NCBI GenBank assembly: GCA_000727475.1
Contig: KL647309.1
Coordinates: 1,309,820-1,373,819 of the forward strand
Length of the DNA: 64,000 nucleotides
Direction of reading: 5' to 3'
Source: Sarcocystis neurona
Taxonomy: Eukaryota > Apicomplexa > Conoidasida > Eucoccidiorida > Sarcocystidae
The notes under the pieces were generated by a model that saw nothing but the letters and a program-made list of their open reading frames with translations, ran no database searches and had not been told where the DNA came from. Of the stretch, positions 24,527-35,829 are shown piece after piece. A program made the translations under genes and the position numbers. The first letter of the stretch is position 1; the number at the start of each line of letters is the position of its first letter.

Positions 24527-25398
24527 CGCTCGGGAAGGCAAGAGGAGTGGAACAAGGACAAATTCACGGAGCACGCTTGAACACCTTAACTTGGAGTGGC
24601 AAATGAGAACGGCACGAGAGAGGAAGGAACGGCACAGAGTTGAAGGATACGAGATCTGATCAGGGACCGACAGCGCAAGCGGCGGGGGAAGAGTTATGCC
24701 AGAGCCGGGTGAAAAGGGCTATTAGCACGAAGAATGGCAAGCAAAGGAACAAAGAAGAGAACAAGAAATGTAAAGTTTCAGGGGATGCCGGAAAAACGCT
24801 CTCCGAGATATGATGCAGTACTTGTGGCGACAGGCGCTTCACTGCGTGCCACTTGAGACAAGAGAGGCAACCAATGGACACGGGTACAGAAGAATTGTAC
24901 CTGCGAGACACTGAGAAGGAGCTGTGGTGCGCGAGACACGGGATTTTTTAGCGGTCAGCTAGAAGGGAAAGGAATCACTTCCGCATTTGTCCACGCGAGA
25001 ACCTGTACGCTGTCCCAGACGAATCGACTGTATATTCCCTCTGCGTGTGGAGAAGGTATGACAGGAAAAGCAGAAGAAGCGCTTACAATCGGAACGGAAC
25101 CACTTTTTACGCAAGACACGCGTCCTCTTCGTGAAATATGTTCGTTCTTTCTCTAAAACGCACACAGGGGACACTCACGCGATTTGGATCAGTCGCGCGA
25201 CCACAGCATACCAGTTCCCAAGTGTGCCGTCTATCGTGAATACTTAACCGGAAAAATCGTCAACGTACACGAGATCTGCCGATCTATACCCCGAGAAGCT
25301 ACATGTCTTGAAGGCGCGCGCCCCTTTGTACGCCTCTCCAAGGACTGTGAAAGCTCGGAACCACCGTGCTTAGCATTTATGTGAGAGAGTTTCAGGGT
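24527..25398. other. Spacer between two minus-strand genes
   Basis: About 870 bases of low-repeat DNA between the stop of the downstream-reading 25399-26618 gene and the start of the coiled-coil gene. It should contain the promoter of the latter. One minus frame (24660-24911) has a hydrophobic patch but no splice or start support. Confidence 0.5.
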
Positions 25399-26618
25399 TC
25401 AAGAGCCGGCGAACGTCCTGAAGACAAGCGTGTGTCCATTGTCAAGGTGTGTGGAAGTGCCTGAGGAGTAACCAGCTGCCGTACGCGTCGTAGTACGGGG
25501 ACGCATACTTGCGCACAGAGATGCAGATGTGTACAGGCCTTCGGATTGTTCTCCGTGTATTAGGTCGGCGAACAGAAACACATCCGCCAAAGCATCTGGC
25601 GTCGGGGACTGTACGACGTGAATGACCTGTGTATACATACCAGCATCGTGGCGCAGTCAGCTTTCTGTGCGCGCAGAATACGGTGGTGGCTAGTTGGCCG
25701 TCAAACGCGAGATGAATCCGCGGTGGAGGGGTAACACTTGTATGTTGTATACTCAGTAGTCTTTCTTCAAAAGCGGACGATGAATTACTCGTACGAAGTT
25801 GCATGAAGAAAGCTCAGTCGTAGGGCCTGCCTTCCGTGCTCGAAGTGTTGGGCTTCGGTGTGTGCGCTGAGACGGTTCGGCCACCTACCCCGTACACGAG
25901 AGCGTTGTGCATGACAAAAAGCTCGGTGGCACCTTGAGTGTGCGTTACCGGCATGACCTGCGTATTGCCACTCCGATCTATCCAAAATTTTGCTTCCTCC
26001 TGTCGCGCCCCTTGACGTGGTGACGCAGCCTCAACAAGCCGAATCTGCAGTGAAGGTGGAGTATGGTCACGCTGGGGTTGATCGCAATCCGTGCACGCGA
26101 CCAAGCGCCGCACAGAGCTACTTCTCAGTCGTTAAAGCACACGCACGCAGAATTGCCTGTATGTAGCGGATTTCGACAAGTGTCCCATTGAGTCGATCCA
26201 ATAACAGAGACTTCGAGGTAATGGAAACAGTACAGGTGGTGAAGAGCCCAGCAGCACCATATTAAACTGCGACGCAGAGGCGGCTGTGACTTCGTCATCG
26301 CCGCTCGTGTTCCCCGGCGGTCTGATTCTGAAGGCAGCCTCTGTGGTGGAACTTAGCCTAAGCTATACTTAAGCTAAGTATAGCTTAGAAATCACCTGCA
26401 TCAAGCTCCCCGCACTGCCAGTAAGTGCCTTCGAATCCGAACTGACTGAAGTAGAAGCAAGTACGTTGTAGCGGTGCGCTCGCACTCAATCACAGACACA
26501 CTAAGTGCTGGGGGGCGATGGGACGGAAGCAGTCTATCTACCTGACGCGCTCGCAGCGCTCAAGTTCCACATTGCGTGTCGGTCTTTGTTCCTCTCCTCT
26601 GATGTCCATACTCCTCAT
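25399..26618 (-). CDS. Unidentified 236-aa protein, six exons
   Basis: Exons 26618-26542, 26445-26396, 26340-26147, 26044-25889, 25664-25641 and 25608-25399 join in phase (2, 1, 0, 0, 0) to 236 aa. The start ATG lies in aaaaATGag after an in-frame stop, a good coccidian context. Donors are gtagat, gtgatt, gtgcgt, gtaggt and gtatgt; most acceptors have pyrimidine tracts. The protein begins MRSMDIRGEEQRP and has aromatic-rich patches QFGFEGTYWQCGELDAEAA, LLGSSPPVLFPLPRSL with CYWIDSMG, AKFWIDRSGNTQVM and ADVFLFADLIHGEQ. No membrane segment or signal peptide is seen and no family is recognised. The two halves each contain a WID motif, perhaps an internal repeat. The 24-nt exon is the least certain part. 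Confidence 0.5.
26358..26388. repeat. Perfect 14-bp inverted repeat inside a 55-nt intron
   Basis: Arms 26358-26371 and 26375-26388 are exact reverse complements with a 3-base loop (agc). They occupy 31 of the 55 bases of the first-to-second short intron (26341-26395) of the 236-aa gene. Confidence 0.9.
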
Positions 26619-26619
26619 T

Positions 26620-27350
26620 TTTCACAGGGAGTTGTATGCGTCGCGGACGAGACCTGTTTGGTCTGTATCGTGACCATCGCTGGTATACTTCGTACTGCGC
26701 TATACTCCATTATGCGCCAAGGTACTCCTTATGGCGGTTCCTCCCGCATTTTCTTCCTCTACGGTATTTTCTGCCTACACAGTGTGTTTTCCAGGATAGG
26801 ATGCCGTCTGTATAATTGGACCTCTTTCGTCCATTTTCGATCTACCGGTCTCTGTACTTCTTCACACATCTCAAGCAATCATTTACCGAGTGTTCTCCCT
26901 CACTTCTCTATGAGGTTTCTAGTCTCGACATTGCATTCCTGGCATTCGTCGATGCAGTCCCTAAAGCCCTAATTTTCACTGCACACACGCAAATGCGTCC
27001 TTTTTCGTGGCCGCACTCACAATAAAGTCCATACCCATGTATACACAACTTAATCTACTACAACTTTTTCGGACGCACCCTCGTGTGAAGATTTGTTCCC
27101 TCGCCGAGTGTGAATTTATTCCTTCTGTTCAACGGCATGCATGCTCAAAGAATACATGATTGCATTTGTAGACAGAGAGACATATATGTATATATACATG
27201 TATTTACCTACCCACGTACAACGGCATCCACACACGGATTACACATTCCTACATGCAGAAAAACCTCACAGTTGCAGTATCCGTGTGCACTCGACCTCGT
27301 GGCCGCGTGCCAATCGTGGTGTGCATCGATGGGAGTGCATGTTGCTAAAT
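26620..27350. other. Spacer, no supported gene
   Basis: Low-repeat DNA. A plus frame at 26505-26972 is open for 155 codons but overlaps the first exon of the minus-strand gene in antisense and has no splice or homology support. Confidence 0.45.
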
Positions 27351-27354
27351 GCAG

Positions 27355-27588
27355 TCCCTTTCTGCCCACCTATATGTACGCCTGTACAACTGTGCAAGTC
27401 TCTATTTGCTCTTGTCATTCGCGGTAGGTGGTGTGCCGCATAACAAAAGATGTGCGTATTATCTTTAGGGGAAAACGAGAAATGCCAGAAGGAAGCATCT
27501 CAACACAAAAAGGCATGTGTAAACTTTCAGTTTGCCCAGATGTCTTCGACTGGACAACAGGCGTACTTGGAAGGATGCACCGCAACAG
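27355..27588 (+). CDS. Two exons of a possible small Cys-rich protein
   Basis: Exon 27355-27423 (acceptor gctaaatgcag, donor gtaggt) and exon 27469-27588 (acceptor tattatctttag, donor gtgcgc) share a codon across a 45-nt intron. The reading LCKSLFALVIRGENEKC then QKEASQHKKAC and FAQMSSTGQQAYLEGC is helical with spaced cysteines (C-x14-C-x10-C), reminiscent of, but not matching, CHCH proteins. First and last exons not located. It is the only plus-strand candidate in this minus-strand block. Confidence 0.32.
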
Positions 27589-27931
27589 GTGCGCTTTTGC
27601 CCAATATTTCATTCGCAAATGCTTACACGTTAAGCTTCTTGTGTGAGAACACACACATGCATGTAGAAGTGTATCTTGGTGGAGAGAGGCGCGCACGGAC
27701 TGACGCCCGTGGACACATCCAATCACACATACACAGACGCAAACACACACAGCTAGGGGACACACGTGCGTACTGGTGTAATGTGCGTCTACGGACCCTC
27801 AAAATACAGGCAGGTATAACCAGACGTACACCTTTGCACTTTACTCAAATCGCATGTACACATCTTGCGCAGCCATGTAATATTTTAATAATTCTACGTT
27901 GGCACACACTGTTTTGTCTTTGGCGTGTCCT

Positions 27932-28033
27932 CATGACGACTCAAGCTTCAGGCACGAGAGGACTGAACCTGCAAAGCGATAGTGCGCCGCCAGATTCTTT
28001 TTTGAATTCTCTGCCGGAGAAACAAGAAAGCTC
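27932..28033. other. Ambiguous open region beyond the 28034 stop
   Basis: The plus strand has ATG followed by a natural-looking frame (MTTQASGTRGLNLQSDSAPP, ending near YCSGCP with a gtaatc donor). It lies in the 3' flank of the minus-strand gene that stops at 28034. Could be a first exon of a plus-strand gene; unlinked. Confidence 0.2.
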
Positions 28034-28940
28034 CTACTGTTCTGGCTGTCCAGTAATCTCGTCAAGGCTCATGCATTTGTTGACGAGGAAGGTCAGAATG
28101 ATCCACGAGCTGCCACAGAACACACGTATGAGTTTTTGTAGGTATCCCGTGCTATTCGCGCTTGCAGGGTGCGAATCAAACTTCTTGCGACTTTCACCGT
28201 AAGACCACTTATTCCTTACCAGTAGAAATGGAGTAGAAGCAGGCTCCCAAAGATAGCGCCAAACGCCAGCTTGACAGCTGTAGTAAATATGATACCAACA
28301 AATTGGTTGAGACAACATTGAGAGGCGGTATGAGAACGCACACAGCTGCTGTCACGAACGCTGAACGAATGGCATGGAGATAAGCATGTACAGCACTAAC
28401 GAAGTGAACACTACAGAGCAAATACAGTGTGACGCCCAGAGCAACTACGTGCCAAGGCAATTACGGTCTACACGTGCAGGTGTAGAGAATGGATACGAGG
28501 TCGCACATGCATTCTGAAATGTGCGGGCATTCACTAGTCGAACAACAGTACGGCTCTTCACGCGTGATTCGGTATATGGCCTGTTGAGAATGAAAGTACT
28601 CACGCCTTTTCTGCATCTTCGTGATAGCAGTAATGGTGTCCAGCTCTCCTTTTGAAAGATTTTTCGACCTGGGTACCCACGACAAACACGACTTAGTGAA
28701 ATACAGGTGACTTTTACGTTGAAAAGCGGCATCCTAGGCCACCACTCACCATCACGTACGCTCTTGCCTAGGTCTATTTACCTGGTGCGGCGGTGTTCTA
28801 ATGAATTTCTACCGCTACTCAAGGAGATTAGAATTATGCAACGCTCAACACGCTCGCATGCAGACACTCTCTGATGAAGAGATTTTCCTGAATAGGGGTC
28901 TGCCGAAAACGTTCTGGCACTCCTCAACTGTCTCAGTCAT
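28034..28940 (-). CDS. Small membrane protein with two C-terminal membrane segments
   Basis: The last two exons are well supported: 28277-28220 and 28109-28034 join in phase 2 (donor gtaagg, acceptor tctgtggcag) and read VKLAFGAIFGSLLLLHFYC followed by SWIILTFLVNKCMSLDEIT and a short tail to a TAG. Just upstream is another hydrophobic segment, FTSLVLYMLISMPFVQ, probably in an exon starting at about 28407 (acceptor gctctgtag). Farther upstream two alternative frames both look coding (NLSKGELDTITAITKMQKRR or VFVVGTQVEKSFKRRAGHHY), so the middle of the gene is unresolved. The ATG at 28940 (MTETVEECQNVFGRPLFRK) is a plausible start, only 37 bases after the stop of the neighbouring gene. No family recognised. 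Confidence 0.42.
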
Positions 28941-28977
28941 TCTTGCGTGCTTCTTCACCAAATTTCAACTAAGCGGC

Positions 28978-30144
28978 TTACTCCGGAGGGAGTTCGTCTT
29001 CGCTGATTTCTTCTGATTCGCCCTCCGTTTGCCCGACGTGAGGAACTGCTCGCGTTCTGCACACATGAGAGACGAGGAAATTCAGAACACATTACAGGCG
29101 CCACCCACCGAAAGGCATATATTCTACGGTCTCTTGAATTTTTTGTTTGATTTCTTCGGGTGACGTTTTCACAAGCGTCATGCTGAATCGATGGTGACTG
29201 TTGGTGGGCAAGCGGTCCGCGTCAGCTAGTTGATCCTTGTAAAGCACTTTATCTTGTTGCACAAACTCCAGTACAGGAGGGTGTTTCCCGCGCTCCACAA
29301 GCAGAAAGCTTGTCGTCTGCAAAAACGAAAGCAGCAAATCTGCATACAACGATACCCTGGTGTGTACTCCCTAGTAAGAAGCAATGATTTGTGTCGCGTC
29401 TTGTGCAGGCTTATACACTTGTATGTGGTGGCAGATAAATATGTCTGCACTTTTTTGTTAAGGTGCTAAAAATATATTTACAACCCCAGGCGGCGCTTTA
29501 GGCATCATGTGGACGACATCGGCGAAGTCCAGAACCGCCAACAGCAGGAACGCGATATTCACGAGGAAAGTTGCAAAGTAGATTCCTTCGACCGTTTGGT
29601 TACGTCGCCACGCGCCCCATACTCTAGAAATATCCATAAATGTTGATGTGCTCTTCGATGCCAAACGTGTATACGTATACAGAAGATTTTTCAGGTGCTG
29701 CGGTGAAATATGTATGTATATATATATATATATATATGCGCATATCTCTTACACGCCCTCACCACATATTTATGTAAACGCAGTGAGTCCATTATGGACA
29801 AACAGGACCGGTCTATACTGTACACACACGGGTGTAAACACCGTCTGTAGTAGACCGGAAAGTGCTGTACGGGGGTCCTTACCCAAAAACGGCGCTGCCT
29901 GTGAAGAGAAGGAGCTGGGACCAAGAGACCGCGTGAAGACTTGGACGCAGGTAGCCATAGCAAAAGAAAAGCGCCAGTCCTGTGAGAATTTGTATGAAAG
30001 CGATCAAAAAGAGCCCCTGAAAAGAGAGGCATTCAGTTCTGTCCTGGAGAATGTGGGTTTCAAACGATATAGTCTCCTTACATTTCGAATGGTCATGCAC
30101 CCAAAGAAGTTCCTGGCTTTCAGTGTGCCCCAGTAATCCGCCAT
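28978..30144 (-). CDS. Three-pass membrane protein, 209 aa, five exons
   Basis: Exons 30144-30082, 30016-29883, 29623-29482, 29316-29105 and 29056-28978 are in phase throughout (0, 2, 0, 2). Donors gtaagg, gtaagg, gtaaat, gtggcg; acceptors ctcttttcag, gatatttctag, gtttttgcag, tgtgtgcag. The protein starts MADYWGTLKARNFFGCMTIR, a short basic cytosolic-looking leader, then three membrane segments: LFLIAFIQILTGLALFFCY, the stretch around SQLLLFTGSAVFGVWGAW, and IYFATFLVNIAFLLLAVLD. A soluble tail follows (FVQQDKVLYKDQLADADR; SPEEIKQKIQETVEYMPFGG) and an acidic end ESEEISEDELPPE. No signal peptide. The layout resembles small conserved apicomplexan membrane proteins, but I cannot name a family. 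An alternative gtgggt donor four bases earlier in exon 4 would give a basic C-terminus instead. Confidence 0.55.
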
Positions 30145-32464
30145 AGTGACGAAGAGGCCGTGTGCATAAAGGTGTTCTGCAGGGGAATGAAGTCAGCTGG
30201 GATTAGTCGAACCGCGTAACGGAACACGAGGAGACGCTTCAGTCTAATTGTTCTGATGCGCCCTACTGGACGCCGTAAAGTAGTCTAATATACAAGAAAG
30301 GTAGGCAGGTTCTGTTGAAGACGATTAGCTCGGGGGAACTGGTCCGGCGTTGTATGTGGAGTTTTGAACCCAGGCGGGAAAACGTGGCAGAATATGATAT
30401 AACTTTGGACTGAGAAAAGTGCACACAGCGAGCTTCGCGCCAGCAAAATGAGAACGTGAGAGGAGCGGACATACACTGAATAAGTTTCGTTTGTTGTTTC
30501 CCTTGGAACTCCAAGCATATATGTGAACTTCTTGACGCAGTTGGAATAGTCAGACGCGGGAGGAGGACAGAGGGTGTGCAGTCGAGGTTGTCGACCATAT
30601 GTTCTGGTGCATACACATGCACCAGGAGACTTTCGTATCGTCACCACATCAGGATCAGAAAAAGGCCGACGTAACAGCAGACACTCTAAGAAACTACTTT
30701 CGTTATAGAAGAAGAATAGACAGGTTAGTTCGAAGAATGTCTCAGAACTGTAAGACTTCCAAGAACTGGCTACGAAGCAAGGAAAGCTCCATTTAGAATC
30801 TCAACCCGAAACAACTTTCACGACTTGATACGAATATGTGGCAATCTAGGTCTCTCAAAGAGAGGGGATCACTAGTTCACCCTAATGAAGAGAGAAGAAA
30901 TTCCACTTGCGGTAAAGTTTCGGTGTACGTACGCCTGAAACGAAGCCACAACGCGTTAAGTCGCCTGTGCCAGAAAACGGCCAATTCCGTCCAATGTGCC
31001 GTTTGTTGTGCTCCCGTCGGTACTCGCATACCGTTGAAGAACTCGCAGGTGACCGACGCAGCATAGAGGCACAGGAGTCTGCTTTGGTAAAACTGCTCAT
31101 TCCCCGGTTGCGAACAGTGGCCTGTACCCATCGTGCATTTTGGGACCAAGAAGTGTGTTATCTTTAGAAGCTCGCGATTCATCCGTTTCATCGTACTAAG
31201 TATGTACCCTCCGTGTTGTACAACTCTGCTACATATTCCCATCTGAACACACGCACTTGCATATGTATATATATGACGATATATAGCGCGCATGGTACAT
31301 GACGGACGCCTGCGCATGAGCAATTCCATCGAGACACTAGGCAGATACGAGTACGTGAATTCCGCCCACCCTTTATATGTTACCTGTAATGTCTTGGAAT
31401 TGTTTTATATGCCGCTAATGTGAATGTAGTGGACGCAAGGTCGGCCGCGCAGCAGCCCCGTCTTTTGCACAAATTCTCTGTATTGATATCTGCGTCTGGC
31501 AGAAACGTCCCAGGTTGAACTGCCCACGGCGCACCATACGCGCGTCACGTACGGATATTTAGCATTATTGGTCTCTGCATTGAGGAGGTAGTTATGTACA
31601 CGTTGCTACACGAAAATATTTGCCTAACGATTTGCCCTCATGCTGTGCGTGTCCCTATCAAGACAACAACCTTGTCACGGACGCGACTCAAATTCCAAAC
31701 AGAGAGTACCAGCGATTCAACCTTCTTATCTCTCGTTACATACACCGAGCGGCCTGTGCACTACTGCAGCACATTTAGGAAAATTTCTCCCTGCGTTTCT
31801 TCTTAGTCGTTCCTGCAGATTCCGGCCCACCACAGTTCATTACCTATCGAGCGGTAGCTTCGATGCGCCGCACACGAATTTGGCATGCTGCTGCAGTAGG
31901 TACAGAGGACCGAAATCGTACAGTAGACCCGGCGGCGCTGCGCTTCCTGGCCGTTTGCGGCCCTGCGTGGTTGTGTGGTTCTACCGCACGCTCCGCCGTA
32001 GCACGGGTGCCATACAGATAAAGAATCGAATGAGCACCAGGACAGGAATCTTACTGCTGTGCTGCTTTGCCCGAAAAAGGATATTGCGTTTGCTGCTGCT
32101 GCTCCTCCGGCTGCCACGGCCGGACTAGACAAAGGCGGAGCTCAATAACGACTTGACTCCAGTCACAAGTGCTCATAATTCCAGTACATCCAGCTGGTAG
32201 TGGATCACTGCGACTGCATTACAGGCCGTAGTGATACATGATGCACACGAACAGTTCTGCAAGGTAGTGAACGCGTGTCGGATGGTAGTCTTCGGAAACC
32301 TGATCGTCACGTAACACGTACTATTCGTGTTCTGCACAGCGACCTTTGTACGCGACGAATAATCTTTTAGTTTTCCCTCAGCAGGTAGTAGAAGGCCACG
32401 CTAGGGTAGAAGGGATAAGCTTGGAAGTGCCCATCGATAATACTCGAAACCGCACCACAGAAGT
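30145..32464. other. Spacer between PNKP and the membrane-protein gene
   Basis: Ordinary-complexity DNA. On the minus strand 31100-30882 is open for 72 codons (MSSFTKADSCASMLRRSP... ending RKWNFFSLH) and 30560-30300 has a hydrophobic patch; neither is backed by homology or linked exons. A CTG run lies at 32092-32101. Confidence 0.4.
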
Positions 32465-35400
32465 TCACAACAGAAAAGAAAAGAATAACTGCTGTTCCTC
32501 CTCGTTTGCGAATTGTGCAGGCACAAAGAATTCATGCAAATCCTCAAGGACGACTGTGTCTGTAAGGCCCTCCTCTTTTGGGGATGGCTGTTCTAGGTGT
32601 TTATAAAAGCTGTCAACCACGAGACTAGGCACTCTTTCAAGGCGAAAGCGTACGTCACCTACATTGCTTGCAACGTAGTTTTGACCATTACTCCCTTCTG
32701 TTTTGATGAGTGTGCGTTTCGAATTGCGTGCTCCGTGGTGACTTCCCCTCTCTCCATTGCTTGCCTCTGCTTCTCTCCTTTTGAGCTGAAGCTGGCTCCT
32801 GTAAGCTCTATACTGCGCAACGAGTGACCGATAGACAATTGTGTGTTTGCAGAAATCCTTCGGCCACATCAGCACCACGCATCTTATTTTTTTCAACCCC
32901 ACCTGTTTGGCTAGGGCTATGTATATGCTCCGCGTGTGCCTCCGTGTATTCTGCATGTCGATAATAACACTTCTTCCTGCTCGAAGTGCAGCCTCACAAG
33001 CACGAGTGCATTTCTGCTGAACTCGCAGCTCATCCTGGCATATGCTCACATAGTCCTTGAAAACAGTGCAGGCCAGGGTGCTCTTCCCACTACCTGGTGC
33101 TCCCACTAGAAGGACCATTTCCTGCTCTTCTGCTGGTCCCGCGTTGTCTGGGAGCCCCTCTTTTTCGGAGGAGGTATGAGGTCCATTGTCCGCAGGACGA
33201 GAAGAATGCCATTCTCCGGCACTTGCAAGTGAAGCGTTGTCTGCGGCAGCGCTGCTAGGAGCGTTCGGAGCGGAGTTTGCAGCATCTTGTCTAGGGACAG
33301 CAGTGTCATCAGTAGGAAACAACCGTGGATGCTTTTTCTTAGGCGATACATCTGTCCCCGTAACAGGTGCAACTTGTAATCGATTCCCATGTGACTCTGC
33401 AGAGAGTGACGTGGTCGTAGTTTTCGTGCCCCGCAACTTCTGGAGTAGTACTGTCTTCCGTGCGGCAAGGAGATCCTTATCCACAGTGACTGGCAGAAGA
33501 TCTCTCGGATTAAAAGCTGTCCCTGTACCAACGTTGCTAGGCAAATAGGAGGGGCGGACGCAAGTACTGCATTCTGTTGACGCTTCACTGTTGCGTCTCA
33601 GAACACCAGCTTCCTCTGGAAAAGACATTTCCTGTGGGTTTACGAATTTCTTCTCTCCCGTCGCACCAGTAGAAGACGAGCTTGTGAACGAGGTGCGGCA
33701 GTCCGCGGACAAGCCTTCGGGACCAACTAACTCTCTCTTGATTCTGTCGCCTGCGTCTTCCTTGCACGCACTTGCTTGGTGTCCAGGAGACGCAGCGGTG
33801 CTCCCCACACTGGTTGTTGCAGAAGGCTGCGGAGCTCCAGCACCAGCACTAGCTACAGAAGCACCACTACCAGCGGCAGGTAGCGCTACATGTGGCGCTA
33901 TGGGCAGGCGCAGAAGGGGAGGCACTTCTCCCTCAATCCCTAAGAAGAACTGTTCCGGCGTGAAGAAGGGCATCCCAATATTTAAAGCAAACTTCACATC
34001 TGCGTCGCCGTGATCCTTGACTGCTGCCCGCCCGCGTTGCCCTTTGTCCCCCACTCTGCCGCGACTACCGTGTCGTGCGCCTTCTCCTGTCGAGCAGCTG
34101 CCGCTCTTTGCCGCTGCTGCCGCTGTGCCACGTCTGCCTGCAGCGTCGCCTACGTAGAACATAGCAGGCAGAGCCGCTGCAGGTAGAGGCAAAGGCCGCT
34201 GAAGTGGTGCTACAAAGTGTTGCTGCAGCTGTTGCTCTCCGTGTTGCTGCCATGTCCTGGGGTTGCTGGGAGGCGAACTGTGGCAGCAGCACGCGCGTGG
34301 AGGCGTGCAGCAGCAGCAACGATGAAGGTAAGGCAGCAGGCAGTCGAAAATGAAGGCAGCAGCAGCAGGCCGCGGCTTGCGCAGTAAATCATCTGCAACA
34401 GCAAAACAGATGGTCATCGGCAGGCCCAGCGACTGCTGCAGTGATTCACACTTTTGGGTCAGCGTCAGTAATGTGGTGTGACCCTTTTCCACGCCGAGTT
34501 GATTGGACAGAATTACCAAGTGGTACCCCTGTAAAGGGAAAAAAAGGACAGGAGAGACCGAGAAAATGGAATAGGGATGGAAACGAGAACACGAAAGTTC
34601 AAAATACACACAAAATACTGCTGTACAGGGGACAAGAAAAAAGACGAGATCATTGCAGACACACACTGAGTTGGTGAAGAACAGGCAAGACAAGAGTGTT
34701 CGAAGAAGTGTTCAAGCGGCACACCGAAACGACGGAAATAAGCGAAACGATTCAAAGAGTGTACAAAAATATACAAGTGGGAGAAAGAGAGGGAAAATAT
34801 CATTCGCAGAAGTGCATAGAGATAGCGTTATCGAGAACGAGTGTAATGGGAACGAGAGTTACGTTGGGGCTCGAATACAAAGAAATGAAAGATGAAAGGA
34901 AGACGTCTGAAAGAAGGAGGTTTCACAGAGAACCGCACGCATACAAGTGCAAGCCGCAGGAGCAGATCTGAATGCATGCGCGCGTGCACGTTTGTAGTGA
35001 GTGAGAGGGCAAATGCTGCAGTTAATGCTGTGGCCTCTACGGGAAACAGCGGCGGAGTGCTTTCCAGCAGACCTTCGGATGCTGCTGCAGACGAGGCAGC
35101 AGCTGCGAGAAGCACAGCAGCACCACAAGCAGCAGGAGCACGAGCAGCAGCAGTTGACCATGGCAGGAGGAGCAAGAGCTGCAGGAACAAGTACAGCAGC
35201 AGCAGCAGATGAGCCTGCGCAGCGGTCGAGCAGCAGCACCAGTTGGGGCAGCCCCTGTCGCACAAGCAGCAGCAGCGGCTACAGCGGTAGCAGCGGAAGA
35301 AAGCGGGCCAGCAGCGACTGTGATATATTTGACCCGAAAGAATACCGACATCAGAAAAATTCCAGGCAAGACAGGAATGCACCAGAGCAGCAGCAAGCGC

Positions 35401-35785
35401 GTTTCTCTTGTAGGCGGGATCGTCACACGTACGGATACAACACCCGTACCAGATCGACGAGCTCCTTCAGTTTCCTCTGCGTCTCTGGAGTGTAGAGCAG
35501 CCTCCAGTCATCGCTGTCTACAGGGAACCTCTTTCCGCTCTTTGTCGTAATAATTGTGCCATCCAGGTCGAACACTGCCACTCCTCTGCAAGAGTTCCTA
35601 TTCTCAGCAGCGGCGACTTCTTCACGCTCCACGGCCTGTCCTCCCTCTTGCGTCTCCAGCTCCTCCGCCTGCTCACACTCCTGTTGCTGCTGCTGTCGCT
35701 GCAGCACGTGGAAAGACTTGTTCTCTGGATACAGGTGGTCGAGGATCCAGCTGTGCGGTGGCAGGCCATCATCGCATCCCACCAC
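32465..35785 (-). CDS. PNKP: Polynucleotide kinase 3'-phosphatase
   Basis: Bifunctional DNA end-healing enzyme: removes 3' phosphates and phosphorylates 5' hydroxyls so that nuclear strand breaks can be ligated. Exon 35785-35450 carries the HAD phosphatase nucleophile motif [17 protein letters not shown] and ends at donor gtacgg; exon 34528-32465 starts after ccctttacag with [13 protein letters not shown]. The junction is phase 0. Further phosphatase landmarks are [14 protein letters not shown] and [17 protein letters not shown]. The kinase domain has the P-loop [10 protein letters not shown] (about 33107-33080), then [13 protein letters not shown] where the family has a D-N-T-N-like motif. 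Between the two domains lies a low-complexity linker of about 200 residues, absent in animal and fungal enzymes, and a shorter one sits in the phosphatase between RKPRP and the GDAAGR motif. No N-terminal FHA domain is seen. The first codon is not visible: the frame begins just after a possible ccgcag acceptor, so an upstream exon supplies the start. Confidence 0.93.
34529..35449. repeat. PNKP intron with CAG block
   Basis: 921-base intron. 35060-35290 is rich in CAG/GCA repeats and is open on the plus strand as Gln/Ala/Ser; one plus frame (35209-35550) runs on antisense to the first PNKP exon and is not called as a gene. Confidence 0.75.
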
Positions 35786-35829
35786 TGCGGTTCCTCTTCC
35801 TTTCTCTCTTCCTCTGCAGTAGCAGCAGT

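Noticed and set aside
28461..28685. 74-codon frame as a complete gene
   Set aside because: It runs past probable splice sites into a Cys-rich, unlikely end; better treated as an exon of the 28034-28940 gene.
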